Shown: one piece after another, positions 32,761-46,000 of the stretch | How the letters are laid out: every line of letters begins with the position of its first letter | Position numbering within the stretch: the first letter of the stretch is position 1 | Source of the DNA: Colias croceus | Lineage: Eukaryota; Arthropoda; Insecta; Lepidoptera; Pieridae | Assembly: GCF_905220415.1 (NCBI RefSeq) | Contig: NC_059543.1 | Location: forward strand, 992,001 to 1,056,000 | Direction of reading: 5' to 3' | Length of the DNA stretch: 64,000 nt | Position numbers and translations under genes: made by a program | Notes under the pieces: model-generated | The model's input: only the letters and a program-made list of their open reading frames with translations | Database searches by the model: none | What the model was told of the DNA's origin: nothing

Positions 32761-34136
32761 ATATCGCACCTTCGGTAGAACAAGGGCATAATTGTCATAA
32801 ATTGCCAAAATGACTTAAATATGCAGAAATGCTTTAAAAAGGCCCTTTCAACTGGAGGGACAAAGACATTCGTTTAATTCCTACAAAAAACAGCCAGATT
32901 GAAATAGTGGCGTTGTCATTTTGGCGCTATTTTGTTTCTCTCTTGGTGAGACAAAGTCTCTTTGGTTAGTTGTGCCATCGGCGGGGACTGAGCTAGCTGT
33001 CACTTGGAGCGCTAACGTCGTTTATGTAAATATGCCCTATAATGTTTTTGATTTCTGGAACGACAAGGCCATATCTGTCACACTTATGCCTAGTTTACGA
33101 TTTAAAAATTGGGAGGACAAAGTCGTTCAGACAATTGTGCCCTTGTCTGTCCAAGATTTGTTATACTCCATGGTCTTAAAAGTAACATTTTATTCCGATA
33201 ATTGCTGTAGAGAGCAAAAAAACAAGTTAGTTTTTTAGAAATTTAAACGATAGGACTGCCAATCAAAATACAACAAACATACCCTCACACCCACAAATCT
33301 ATCCTCAAAAACTTTCGAGTTTACATAATAAATAATAATATTAGTAAGATATTTATTCGTAAATAATTATTTTTCTTTTTCAAATTTGTTTTTGGAATGT
33401 ATTATTTTGCTGTGAACACATTGCCTATAAAATCGATCATACATAAATTAGGGGACCCAGCATAAAGCCGATGCCGTCCATTCTGGAATGTAAAACGTGC
33501 AAAAAAAGCTGGCCCAATATCAATATGCACTCCGGCAGAATACATAAGCCTTATAAAAAATGCCTCGAAAAAGGAGGAATTATTTAATGTCAAGGAATTG
33601 AATTATGATTCTTTCTTGTTCTGTTATCTTAATATAATATTATTCCAATTTTTAAAGCGATTCCAAAGAATTTTGCTAGGAAACATAATAGTTTCAGATT
33701 GTTGAAGATGTGTAATGGCTGATTAGTAAGTTTTGATCTCTATTTTTGTGATAAAGTACTGCGGCTTTCTAAAGTGTTTAAGAAAATAAAACATTTATAC
33801 AAAAAAACACGTTATTATCATTCCAAAATTATTAACTTAAAGCTTTAGATATGGCCATATTTACAAATTAATTTTCTTGTTGGTGGAACAAGGGCACAAA
33901 TGTACACCTACTTAAGAAAAAAATATTATTAAAAAAAAAACTAGCAGTTTTTAATATTTGTAAACGATACACCTAAAAGAATATAGTATATAGTTTATGT
34001 CATACAAAGCAGAACAACCACAAAAAAATTATTATCATTGCTAGACCACATTAAGTACTACAAATATCTTAAAATGGCTCTCCTGTAAAATTGCAAAAAC
34101 TGTAATTGTGCCCTTGTTCTACCGAAGGTGCGATAT
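32761..34136. mobile_element. 1.38-kb TIR DNA transposon
   Basis: Terminal inverted repeats begin ATATCGCACCTTCGGTAGAA and continue into CAAGGGCA. The right copy ends at 34136. The motif ACAAGGGCACAA/its complement recurs inside (near 33138 and 33890), which suggests transposase-binding sites. A decayed open frame lies at 32921-33238. The superfamily is not assigned. Confidence 0.7.
32921..33238 (+). pseudogene. Transposase-like remnant in the 1.38-kb TIR element
   Basis: The 105-residue open segment includes NWEDKVVQTIVPLSVQDLLY and ends FYSDNCCREQKNKLVF. The latter resembles the (Y/T)SDNC-GQ-KN motif of an insect transposase-like family, with the usual glycine replaced. It is far too short to be functional, and no upstream exon is evident. 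The assignment is tentative. Confidence 0.35.
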
Positions 34137-34210
34137 GACATAATTTAAAATAAATTTTACGTAGAAAATTAATTAGTTAGGCATTTATCTTTTTAGCTCA
34201 GTTTAGTAAT

Positions 34211-34510
34211 CATCATCAGCCCATATACGTTCCCACTGCTGGGACACGGGCCTCCTATGAGGGTACAGGCCATAATCCACCACGCTGGCCAAGTGCGGGT
34301 TGGCGGATGACACATGTCGTCGAACTTTTTAATTCTTCGACATGTCGGTTTCCTCACGATGTTTTCCTTCACCGTTCGAGCAGTGGTGATGTTACAACAT
34401 GCGCAGATAAATTGAAAAATCAATTTATTTCCTGCGCGCTCGCCTGGTCTCGAACCACGGACTTATCGATTCGAAGTCCGAGGTCTCACCACTGAGCCAC
34501 CACCACTCTT
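34211..34510 (-). mobile_element. tRNA-derived SINE, recent copy 2
   Basis: The element is bracketed by a perfect 11-base target duplication, AGTTTAGTAAT, at 34200-34210 and 34511-34521. On the minus strand it has an A box (TGGCTCAGTGG), a B box (GGTTCGAGACC) and the GATGATG-ended tail. It is nearly identical to the copy at 11212-11553. The internal open frames on both strands are incidental. Confidence 0.9.
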
Positions 34511-34610
34511 AGTTTAGTAATAAATTTTACTAAAAGTTTTTTTAATTAGGTATTTATGGTAGTACGTGTTTATTCAATAAAAGTTAAGTAGTAACTACTA
34601 TGCAGTCACT

Positions 34611-34643
34611 ATTCCACGCGGACGAAGTCGCGGGCACAGCTAG
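34611..34643 (+). mobile_element. 3' terminal fragment of a Helitron-like element
   Basis: Only the end is left: GCGGACGAAGTCGCGGGC stem, then ACAGCTAG followed by T. The 5' half is not recognisable. Confidence 0.5.
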
Positions 34644-35216
34644 TAATTCAAATAAAATTTACCTAACTAGCTATATTTTCTTTATCCGTAGATAGGTACC
34701 TACATTAAAGTAGATTTATTTTTACACCTACACGCACTGCAGTAATGATAATCGGAAGCGACGGAATATGTGCTAAGTCAATATAATGTATAGATAAACA
34801 TTGTACCTACCATTCAATATGTAGGTACCTAAACATATAAACACATGAACACACAGAACGATCATATAAACACATGAACGCACTTATGTACCTATCTATA
34901 CGGTTATCTATAACTATAATGTTCATATCTATATTTTTATGACCGAGGAAGTGTTCCAGTACCTACCTAGGGATCAAATACCAAAGATATTGTGTGTCAC
35001 TTGCTTAGTGTATGTTAAGGGGAAGTCACTTTGTTCGTACGCTATGGAATTCAAGGAATTGAAGTGTCAATAAATAATTGTGATTGTTTACACAATTAAC
35101 GTTACACTTATTCATTTGTTTAATCTGTGGTTATGACCTAAGTATATAGTCTATGGTTATGACTGTCGTATGTTATTCCTGTCTTAAACAATTATTACTA
35201 TGTACATATTTATAAA

Positions 35217-35415
35217 CTAGCTGCGCTTTACGGTTTCAAACGCGTACGTGAATGAGTTTATCCGTTTAGTCCTAATGTTCCTGTAGGAATATCGGTATTA
35301 TAAATGAATACAGATATGTCAGTGAAGGTCCCGAAAAATTGGTCCTGCCGTTCCTGAAATTAGCCGGAACAAACAGACAGACAGATAAAAATTTTAAATA
35401 TTACTATTTTGGTAT
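35217..35415 (-). mobile_element. Degraded Helitron-like element
   Basis: It starts, on the plus strand, with CTAGCTGCGCTTTACGGTTT, retains AGGTCCCGAAAAATTGGTCC and a CAGA tract, and fades into AT-rich sequence. It is more diverged than the other copies. Confidence 0.5.
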
Positions 35416-36457
35416 ATATGTACTCTCGTCTCTATACGTCTATAACTATGTAGGTATTTATTAAATATGTTATTTCAATAGGTATTAAAAAGAGACACTC
35501 TGATTTATTTATTTTTATAGATTACCTAATGAGAAACACACACAAGTACGGTACTTGATCTGTGATGAGAAATATGTGTTTGGGTTTTAGTATGTCATGT
35601 GTATCATCAGTAAGCCACAGAATCTGTACCACATCTGTACTGCAAAGAAAGCGGTTTTTACACATTGAGATATACTTACATATGGAGACGACACCGCCTA
35701 CATCACTTATGTTCCGCTCACCATACGCTGCACGCTCATTTTTTATTTGTTTTAAAGTGAAACGCATCAAATATGCCTTCGTGTGTGTTACGATATTGCA
35801 CAAATAATACAAATAATATGGAAAAGTGCAAAGGAATTACTTTCATCGGTAAGCACCTAACTAGATAATAATTTTAAAACTTAGAGCAAAAAAATGGCGC
35901 ACAGATTTTGTTCGTAGTGTCTCCTCCATACGAAGTAATATTATCTCAATGTTTTTACGTTATATGTATTTAGTCTGTGGTTATATGTAGTAGGTAATGT
36001 AAATTTGTACCTACTAGAGTTTGTTTCATTGTTTGAACACACTTATCTCAAGAACTACTGGTTCGATTAAAAATAGTTTTATGTTCGACAGTTAATTTAT
36101 CGAGAAAGCTACGAAACCTACCTATATCTAACTTAATAATAGAATACCTACTTATATCTAACTTTTCAAGTTTATAACATCATTGTACAATAAAGGTCGG
36201 TAAATAAAAGTCAATATAATCATATTTTTATATTCATCTTTTAAACAGCAATGGATCGATCGTTTTACAACAGTATCGCTCAATCAAAATAACATTACGC
36301 ATTCTTGTGCTATACAAAACAACGGACAAATTACCTACGTTTATTTTATACTTATTATAAATGTTGATCATGTTTGACAAGGCAGAGGACATATTCCATC
36401 TATGGTTGTAAAATATGAAGTTATATAATTCGTATGTGATGACGCCGATTCTATACA
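35416..36457. other. No gene seen; Helitron-like fragment
   Basis: A short internal Helitron-like fragment (TCAAGAACTACTGGTTCGAT) lies near 36050. Open frames on both strands at 35522-35812 overlap each other and match nothing I recognise. The rest is AT-rich. Confidence 0.4.
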
Positions 36458-36740
36458 GGGTGTCCCACTATTGGTATACAAAGCGCGAAGGGACTTGAAG
36501 TTTTGCATATACTGATCACGTAAAAACGCATTTTGTCTATGAAAACATAATCTTTAACGATAGCTCACGTGCTGGTGGCAAAGTTGGGCGGGTTGCTTGT
36601 TAGAGGTGTACACATAGAGTTTTAAGAATTCATCTATTTGAAAAAAAATAATGGGTCTGGAATTTTATACCTAAGTATCCTTTACGTAAGTATGCAATAC
36701 TATAACCTTTGAGCTTAGTATACCAACAGTGGGACACTCA
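36458..36740. mobile_element. MITE with short TIRs
   Basis: Terminal repeats GTGTCCCACTATTGGTATAC and near-complement (GTATACCAACAGTGGGACAC) enclose about 235 bases without coding sequence. No unambiguous target duplication. Confidence 0.6.
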
Positions 36741-39465
36741 GTAAAACAAAAAAAATACGATGTCATTGTTTTTATTTTACGTAGGACTTACACTCACATA
36801 GATTGCAATATAAATTTATCAGCATTGTATTTATGAATATTAAATATGAATTTATATGCATGGATAAGAATAGTACAAGATAGGTACCATACAATTACAA
36901 TTTACAACTAAGTAAGTACTGAGTAAAAGTTCATAGTTTAAAGATAATATAGACGTCAAAAACTCAATAAAACTGCTATAGGTAGGTCAGTATATTATAT
37001 AACGAATCAAAAACATTGATATGTAGATACATAACTTCATATGTTACAAATTTAATTGAATTGAATAAATTTTTACTTTACCTATCTAAAACTGCTAGAT
37101 TCTTATTAATTATATTATATTATTATGTCTAAGGGTTCGTTAGAATTCATGGCTTTGTAAAAAATTCAATTACTTATAGTCTTTCTCCTCCAATATAGTG
37201 ATAGATTTTCGTTAATTAGGTTCATCATAAGTGATTTTAGGTACGTTTATCCATTATGTATTAAGTACATTTTTTCACATATTTTTAATAATTTTCAAAC
37301 TACACCAAAAGCGAAATAGCCGCCTGAAATCCCGTTTTCCATAACAATTCAGAGACGTTTACTCTCAATTTTAAGTAATAATTATTATTAATTACTCTCT
37401 CCTTATTTATTCATTGCCAAACGACTTACAGACAATTTTTTTTATTTTGCCCTTTACGCCAGCATCGACGTCGCCTTAATTGCAAGGAATCTCTGTACAC
37501 CTACGAAATACATTGTTATTTCGAGTGACAAACATTGAATCACTATATTGGAGGAAACTAGACAGCCTTATAGTTAATCATTTCGCCCTATCAAACAATC
37601 AATAGCATTCAATCGTGCAACCACATCGCTCCCAAAATAAAACAATCCATTTACAATAATTTGGCAATAAACAATATTAAAATCTATATTAAAACAGGGA
37701 ATCTTACATTACATGGCAATACGACTCTAAATAAAAGCTCTCATATACAAATATATATTTATCTAATACTATTCTAGCAATTACAAACGTATTTGTAATA
37801 GGTACACTATTTTAATGTCATTGTAATAAAGTGTAATCGGCCAACAAAATAATTGTTGTTTAATAAAATTATGAATTTTTTGACTTATAGTTTCTGTTGC
37901 TGTTACGTAAGAACAATAATTATTATTAACGGAAATATACGAAAAATAACGGAACGTTTTAAGTAAATTATGTTGGTATTAATAGGTTAGGTATACTGAT
38001 CAAAATATTATATTGCTGGCCGCATTACAAGTTGATTTAATTTAATTATTTTAATTTACACAGCTCGAATTTGTTGAAAAATAAAATATAAATAAAATAA
38101 ACGATAGCTTTAATAAATATCGTTAATATTAATATTTTGGAGATACAGATAAGTTGATTGACTCTAATTCTAATTTGTAAGGTACAATTTAAAGATGAAT
38201 TTGAAAGCGTATGTTATATGTAACAATTTTAGATAGATGTATACAAATATACAGTAATAATAATCAACTTATATAATATAAATAACTATCACATACATGC
38301 CATCCACATTTTACCTTTTATCCAATGGAAAATCTATTTTCATCCATTTCTCTCATCTCAATTTTCATCTCGCTTCGTAAAAATTATAAAATTTATTAGT
38401 AAAATAACATTTTTTTGAACTTGATCTATCACGAGATATTCTGTGTCTTACCACAAAAAACTTTAGACAGGACTTTAAGCGCGGGTTCACTTTAATCTGG
38501 TTTTGTCGTATTTCACAAAACTAGATCCTTGGTTTAGAGTTAGACTGTGTTTAAATTGTTTTGTGGTAATACCATCAGTGTTTAAATATTCATAACTAGT
38601 TCTGAAAATAAAAATATGTAACTAGTTTGTTAGTAAAATGGACGTAAAAAAAAGTTTATTTAAAATACAGATTCTTTTCTACAAGGCGAAGGTTCTAGCC
38701 TTGGCACTAGAATAGATGTAGACAAAATAAACGCGCCTATTTTTACACTCACGTCTGTATGTAATAATTAATCAAAATAAACTTGGAAATTCTTGTTCAT
38801 ATAAACGTTTTTTTTATTTTTAAAATAAGGGATTTGATTCTTTACTTAGTATTATGTTTTACGATTTTGAAAGTATTTTAACTGGTGAGGAATCAAGTTA
38901 ATCGTTAGCACCCAAAAATCATATTTTGGGTGATAAAAGGAACCTAAATAATATGTTAATATATAAGACTATCGTCTTAATTATTAAGTAACAATTTATT
39001 GCAATTCTCATATATTTCATTCTATAGCTTCATTTTATATTCTTCCACGTTCATTTAAATACCGACTAGAAAACATATCACGCCAATCGAAGACCTCATC
39101 CAGACATTTAGCCTAGTCAATTATTTCTAATTTTGTAAACACAGCAGCATTTTATAGCTAAGTAACTTTGATATATTTGTTCTCTTGAAACAATCGTGTT
39201 TTACGAAAATTTAACAAAAAATAATTAGGTAAATATGTAATTTATTCGACATCTTGCTGATGACGAAATAAACTCTATTATTGTGATGTTTTTAAATCAT
39301 TACTCAATGATTTTATTTTCTAATATTTATTAAACGATTTCGTGGTTCTAATTAATAAAGCGTTTGGTTTTACTTTAGAGATGAAACGTCTGCTCATAAG
39401 TTAATCTTTGCGTATCTTTGGACATTTTTAAATAATAACAAATACATTTATTTCAATTGGATACC
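36741..39465. other. Long AT-rich stretch, no gene seen
   Basis: More than 2.7 kb without a supported exon, RNA gene or paired repeat on either strand. It lies beyond the 3' end of the minus-strand gene at 40100-47552 and is probably intergenic. Confidence 0.45.
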
Positions 39466-39643
39466 TACGGATTTTTCAATCCTTGGTTAAAACTTATTCG
39501 TCGAATAACGTAATTTCAAAAATGTAGTATAATTGCCCGTATTTGACATGTAACATTTTAATATACTTTATTAAAAATAAATAAATAAATAAAAATCATT
39601 TATTAGACGGGTAAGTTTTAACCAAGGATTGAAAAATCAGCCC
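39466..39643. mobile_element. MITE with about 30-bp TIRs
   Basis: GGATTTTTCAATCCTTGGTT and the following AAAACTTA pair with the complement at about 39612-39640. The core is AT-rich with an AAATAAATAAATAAA tract. It is downstream of the 40100-47552 gene. Confidence 0.65.
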
Positions 39644-40099
39644 TTAGTGTAGATTAAACCAAATTGCCATCAAATTGATGATTGTTTCTTATTGTTAGGC
39701 CTTCAATTAGAATATTGTTATCTCATGTATTATTTATTTCATGTGATTCAAAATGTTATAAACTAAATGTATTATAGTTAATACAAGCCACGCCTAATGA
39801 TAACTAAGACTATCAATATGGTGTCCGGAGGGGGTTAATGAAATTGTGCTTATAAACTAATAACACTCGATAGCATCACAATATCCACAAAGTACAAAAA
39901 GTCTTCATTCTCTAAGAGTCACTGAAATCACTTCACTCCAATAATTTAACATTATCGTTAACTTCGCCAAGCCTGATGCATTTTGTTACACACAGTTAAT
40001 ATATTTTTGTCTGTTTGTTCACTACATCCACGCAACGGCTGGAGTGCCGTCAGAGGACAGCGAGTCCATGGACCGGATGACGGTCGATGTCATTTGTTG

Positions 40100-43000
40100 T
40101 CAGTAAAGCGAGGAGCTGGAACACGGACCGTCAACTCCTTGGAGCTGATCGGCGTTTGTCACCAGCTGTAAGAATGTAACGATATAATATGCCTCTCGAT
40201 GCATTGTAGAGTCTACGATTTTTAAAATAAAATTCACTTAATTTACCAGAACTATGTTTTTTATACAATAGTAGATTTTGTATGGGAACTATATTTTCTA
40301 TCACCAAAATTTATATTTGTCATCAAGTTGTATCACCTAAAAAATAGATCTATCACCACGAAATATTTTCGTTCTCAGATAAACAAAAATTATTGTTCCC
40401 AGGTATGAATTATCAAATTAATGTTAATATATGTGTAAAATATGAGATCGATAACCAATAAAATTATATTCATTACATGAATATGAACTTCGTACTTATT
40501 ATAACAGTTTTGTTATTTAAATAATAGCTCTGTGCTCAGAATGGTAGATCTGTCACCAAATAAATCGATTATCGATCCCTGACTGCGACTCCTTTTTATT
40601 TGATATTTTGTCACCAATACAGACTACAGTAGTAACATTTTATTTCGTTCAGATATTAAATTAATAGTATTAGTTACCAATTTAATACATCAATTTATAA
40701 TTTTAATGAAAAAATGATCAAAAGGGCGGAGACTAAATATTGATTATTTTAACTTTAATTAAGTGTTTTATATAATATTCTGCTGGCCATAAGCCAGCTA
40801 TTTTAAACCAGCGCTGATTGTTCAGTGGTAATTATTTTAAACAATAAATATTGATTATTTTGACTTTAATTGTTTTATTTACTACTCTGCTAAAATTTTT
40901 ATTTAAATATAATTTATACTAGCAGTGGAAATTTAGAACCTTGGGAGTCTAGTTAAGTAGCAGAATGTTTTGGTTGAAACGATGATGACAACCCTAATTT
41001 TTTATTTGAACTTAATGCAATTTTCTAGTAACATAATATGATTTATTGGTGATCTCTTTAAATTAGTTTGCTTGAATACTTATTAGGACACACCTATTAT
41101 TTTACATACAAAAACATTTATTTGGTACTAGACCTTAGATCTCAGGATTTTAGGTGATTTATTGTGGAACTGATTTTGCATTGTTTGGTGACTACATTTT
41201 GGTGACAGATCTACTATTTTGAGGACAAACCCTAAGAAACATAAAACTAATTAAATTGGTGATAGCTTAAATGATACCCATTTTGTATTAAAATTAGAAT
41301 AAAAGTTGAGCTACTCAATTGAGTGCTTTTTATTTTAAAAATCGTAGACTCCTTTCTAATAGACTTCCCAATTAAATGTTGGGGGGGCAAGCTAACACCG
41401 CCGCGAGGCGAAAAGCTTGCCCCCCCCCCCCCCCATTTACAAAACGATACAAATTATCGCTAAGATCTAAGAAAGGATCTAAGATCTTTCAGGATACCAT
41501 ACAGTTTACAGGCTGTGCCTACAATGCTTACGTCATAATTTCATCACAGTTGCTTAGTTTCCTAAATGTATCTATCAACTGTGACTATGGTCTAGAAACA
41601 GATTTTTTTTGGCAACTAACTGATATAAAAATTGAGGTTTTATTTAAGAGTATTCGTATTCGTATAAACGTACTTCTCGAATTTCGCAAACAGCCGGTAA
41701 TAGCCCATCGGTAGAGTTATTAGGAGATCTAGGAGATGGGGTCGGCGCGTGCTTCGGTAGTTCTCGGCCGGCCGCCATCTTGTCGTGCAACTGAGCGAGA
41801 CGCATGCTCATCTGCCTTCTCTCTTTCTGTTCTCTCTCTCTCTCCCACTTCTTTGCGCTGTAACTCCTAATTGACGATGAGCTGCTTTGCACTGAACTTA
41901 GACTTGGACGTCGCGAACCTAGAAGTAAATTTTGAATTAGTTGTCTATAAAACAATGCCTAAAGGCGAAGCATGGTGATTTGGAAGCGTGTTTTTATGCT
42001 TATGACCTCTTATAATTCCGAATGGAACTAGTTACTGTGATAAATAATTTATAATAAAACATTATTTTTTAAATTGGTGAAAAAAATAAGCATGCTTTTC
42101 TTCTTTAATGCTGTAGAAGAGTTACGGTTCATTCATGAGAATAATGTGTAAATTTTTGGGCGTAATAGCACACAAGGTTTATTATTATCGAATCTTATGA
42201 TTGTGTTAGAAAATCCTACAAGCTTCCATGTAAATAAATTGAAAGTATTTATTTTATATTGTTATTGTAAGCACTTATAATTAAACATAAGGCATTATAC
42301 ATGACACTTTTCACACGTTGACATGCGGTGTAACAGATACGGAAAGCGTAAGCAACGTGCTTCTTGTGAAACTGAAAACACAGCTCACCTTTTTAATCTG
42401 CACAATACCATTCGCAAAGCAAGCACTGGCAATATTTCTTGTGAAGCAGCAGTTTATTCAAAATTAGAATAGTGTTATTCCAAATTTAAATTTGAATTAG
42501 GAATATGAGGCCAACGTTACTTTCAGTTTCCTGGTTACACAAAAGCTGAAAGATAGAGCACGAAGAGAGATACAATATGAACATCGACGGCCATCTTGCT
42601 CACACCATGACGAGTCATGCGGCTATCAAGAGAAACAAAATGAGAACCGAAGTCTTGCTGGAAATTAAAACTGGCTGTTGTCATGTGTGCTAAACTACAA
42701 TTTTTTGTTAACCAATATTATAATCAAATCTAATAATGCGTCTAGAATTTAGATGATATGTCAGATTTCAGAATAGAATAAATTGAACCTATTTCTGAAT
42801 GTTTTAGCAAACTAATTAATCATCCTTGAACTTTTGGAATCAGTTGTAAGTTTTTTTTACAAGATGTGGATTTAATACATCCTTCAAAAGAATATATAAA
42901 AGTATCATTAAAACACTATAATGGATAAAATACAACATATTTGTTACAGTTCATTTGCAGTAATTAAGAAAAATTCAGATAACCAGCCGAAGAGAAATTA

Positions 43001-46000
43001 ATTATTCTATTTAATTTTCATCAAAAGTTGTAGTCAAGCACACATAGCAGCCTCACACACAGCAGACAGGCTAACACCAAGACGCGACAACTAACGACCG
43101 GGACAACACATGCGACACACGTGTGCACTCTCCGAATACCAGCGTGCGAATGACGAGAAACTAGGTAGGTATTGTAAATATTGTTTTGGCGGGTAGTTTT
43201 GAATTTGATTTTTGAATTTGTTTTATTGCTTAGTATTGAGTAGTAAAATTACTTAATCAATTGGTTCTTGTGTAAATTAAATTGCGTCTCTTTTCATTAA
43301 AAATTAAAGTCTCGTTAATACAATATAAATATAATAATTTATTTAAGGTTAAAATGTAGGTAGTTAAGCTATCGATATTTTTTTAGATAAAAAATATTAA
43401 CTATATACATTTTTATATTTTTCATTCTTGAGACAAAGGACACCCGCATAAATCGAGATGACTGAATAAAAAATTAACTAAAATATAACATTTTTAAATT
43501 TAGAAATTTAGAGTTGTTCACCTTTCCCGCGTTCATTGATATTGGGGTTTAAAAATGGAACACAGCTGAAGTACGGCATTGAGCCAGTAATTTATTTTAT
43601 TTATCATTACCTACATCACGTAAATCACATTTGTGAATTTCGAAAAAAAGAATTCTAAATCACATCGTATAATTACCTAAGCAATGACGCGTATCATATT
43701 GACAACTGTGGTATTGATTACAATTATTAATATAAGTAATATTGCTTGGTAGAGATAGCTTCCTGCATGACATCAAGATTTAAATACTTGTTTGTATTTT
43801 ATGTTATTATTTTCAACCGATTTCCAAAAAAGGAGGAGGATTAAAATTTATTTTTAAATGAGAAATTATTTCTATTAATAAAAAATTTCAAAACGCTGAC
43901 ATTCCCAATTGGATTGTATTTTATATTTATTTAGGTTTTTCTTTTTGAATTCTTTAAAAATTTCAAAAATGAGACAACCCAATTACTATTTTCCATTTAT
44001 TAAAGTGAAACTTTTATTACATCGTCTCAAACTTTTTGGTCTGTGTAGCGCATGTCGCGTCACGCACGATAATTATCGTACAAATACGATAATTTTTAGT
44101 TAAATGTTTACAGTGTGAAAAAAAGTTTCACTTTTACCGTGGTTTCATAAAACCACACAACATTTTTCTTTATTTTTTACATTTATCACCGCGGTATTCA
44201 AAGAGGCACGTCAATAACCCTTGCTGCATACATCCGCATCACCTTTGGCGGCGCACTTAGCGCGCGCGCCGCCGTGCCCGGCCCCGAGGTGGCGCGAGAT
44301 GAGCAAGATGGCCGCCGTGCGCGCCGCACCTGCGCGCGACGCGGCCCGGCGCGACTCGCGGCGGGAGTCCAGCTCTAGCGTGCCGCTCGTGCAGCCGCTG
44401 CGGGACGACGCGCGGGAGGACGCCCGCGTCGCGCTTAGTGTGCCGCCTGTGGATAGATTGTATTAAAAACGCATGGTTCCAATTCATGTGGACTAGATTT
44501 GTGCATTTTCAAAGAATTCCGCATAGTTCCTGTTAATGTAGAAATTCCGGGATAAAAAGTAGCCTATGTCTTATTCTGGGTCTTCAGCTATATACCAAAT
44601 GTCATTATAATCGGTTCAGTAGTATTTGACTCGCGGCGGGAGTCCAGCTCCAGGGTGCCGCTCGTGCAGCCGCTGCGGGAGGACGCGCGGGAGGAGGCTC
44701 GGTCGGTAGTGTGCCGCCTGTACATAAGTTGTATACAAAATAATCCTGAATGTTTATCTATTCCAAAAATGTCCGCATACAATGATATTATTATGACCGA
44801 TTGCAGAGCTTCACCGACCATCAGTGCGTACTTCAGTCGCGCTTGTCATATGTATGGAAATTCATAAAACCGTTCATAGCTAGACCGACCATACGCACGC
44901 GTATTTCCAAACATATGACAAGCGCAACTGACGTACGCACTGATTGTCGGTGAAGCTCTGCAACCGGCCTATAAGTAAAAAGGCAGATAAATCAAAAAGA
45001 TTTGGAAATGGCACGTTGAAATATGGCTAATAAGTTTATTGTGAAAGTGTGTAAATGTTGCATCTACACCTTCTTGTTTGAGTTGTTTATAATATCATTG
45101 GAGCGAGAAGCCTCGCGAGGCTGTTCGCTCTATGTTGACTATTAAGTTTAGGCTTCTGCGTTAGACCACCTAAAAATATTAAAATGAAAGACAATATTCA
45201 TCAAGGATCCTTATGTTGAAATCTGTAAACAGTAGGTTCACAGTCAATACTTTTATTAAAGCACAACATACACTTTAGATATTTATCAAATATCAGTAAA
45301 ACCTATATAGCAGAAAAGAACGAACCAGTATCATTCAAAGAGTACAGACAGGGTGGAGTGAGGCGCGCATCAGCTAGATGCGCGGGGTGGTAGCGGGCCT
45401 TCGTGTAGAGGTGCAGCACGAAGCACAGGAGGCCCGCCAGCACGAAGATGCCCGACGCTACTCCCAGCAGCGTCGGCATGTCCGCCGTCAGCAGCACAAG
45501 GTCTGGAAACGGTAGTGAGAAATGTGGTTCAAACACTGACCTCTATAACTATACGCTGGACTGGCTATCCCATACAAAATGACAGCTATTTGTAATTTGC
45601 TGTGCCGATTCAAAGCGCCCCTGGTGAGAGTTCTGAGAACTAATAAGATTACAAATGGCCGTTGTTTGTGGTTTAAAATGACAGCAATAGCCTGTCCAGC
45701 GTATAGTTATAGAGGTCAGTGGGTTCAAATTATACCCCATGGTGTCAGAAAATTAGTAAATCCAACCATACACGATCGATCAAATTTTTGTGATAGGTAC
45801 GTCTCATATCCTAGCTCATTGTTCTCTGTTGTTTTCTGCAAAATATGCGTTTATTTCCTATTACACAAAGTGTAAACGCATCTACAGAATTGAGAATCCA
45901 TTACAAAATCATCGAAAGCACGTCAAGATGTTCAACATTATTTACGTGTAGGTACTTACCTAAAAACAATACATAAAACTAATTAAAAGTTTTAACTATA

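Noticed and set aside
35522..35812. Mirror-image open frames on both strands
   Set aside because: They overlap each other, lack domain resemblance and sit in low-complexity-like AT sequence.
44221..44466. Plus-strand frame with MSKMAAVRAAP and DSRRESSSS
   Set aside because: The opposite strand gives an exon with an acceptor, a donor and matching phase in the EB-module gene. The plus-strand frame has no such support.
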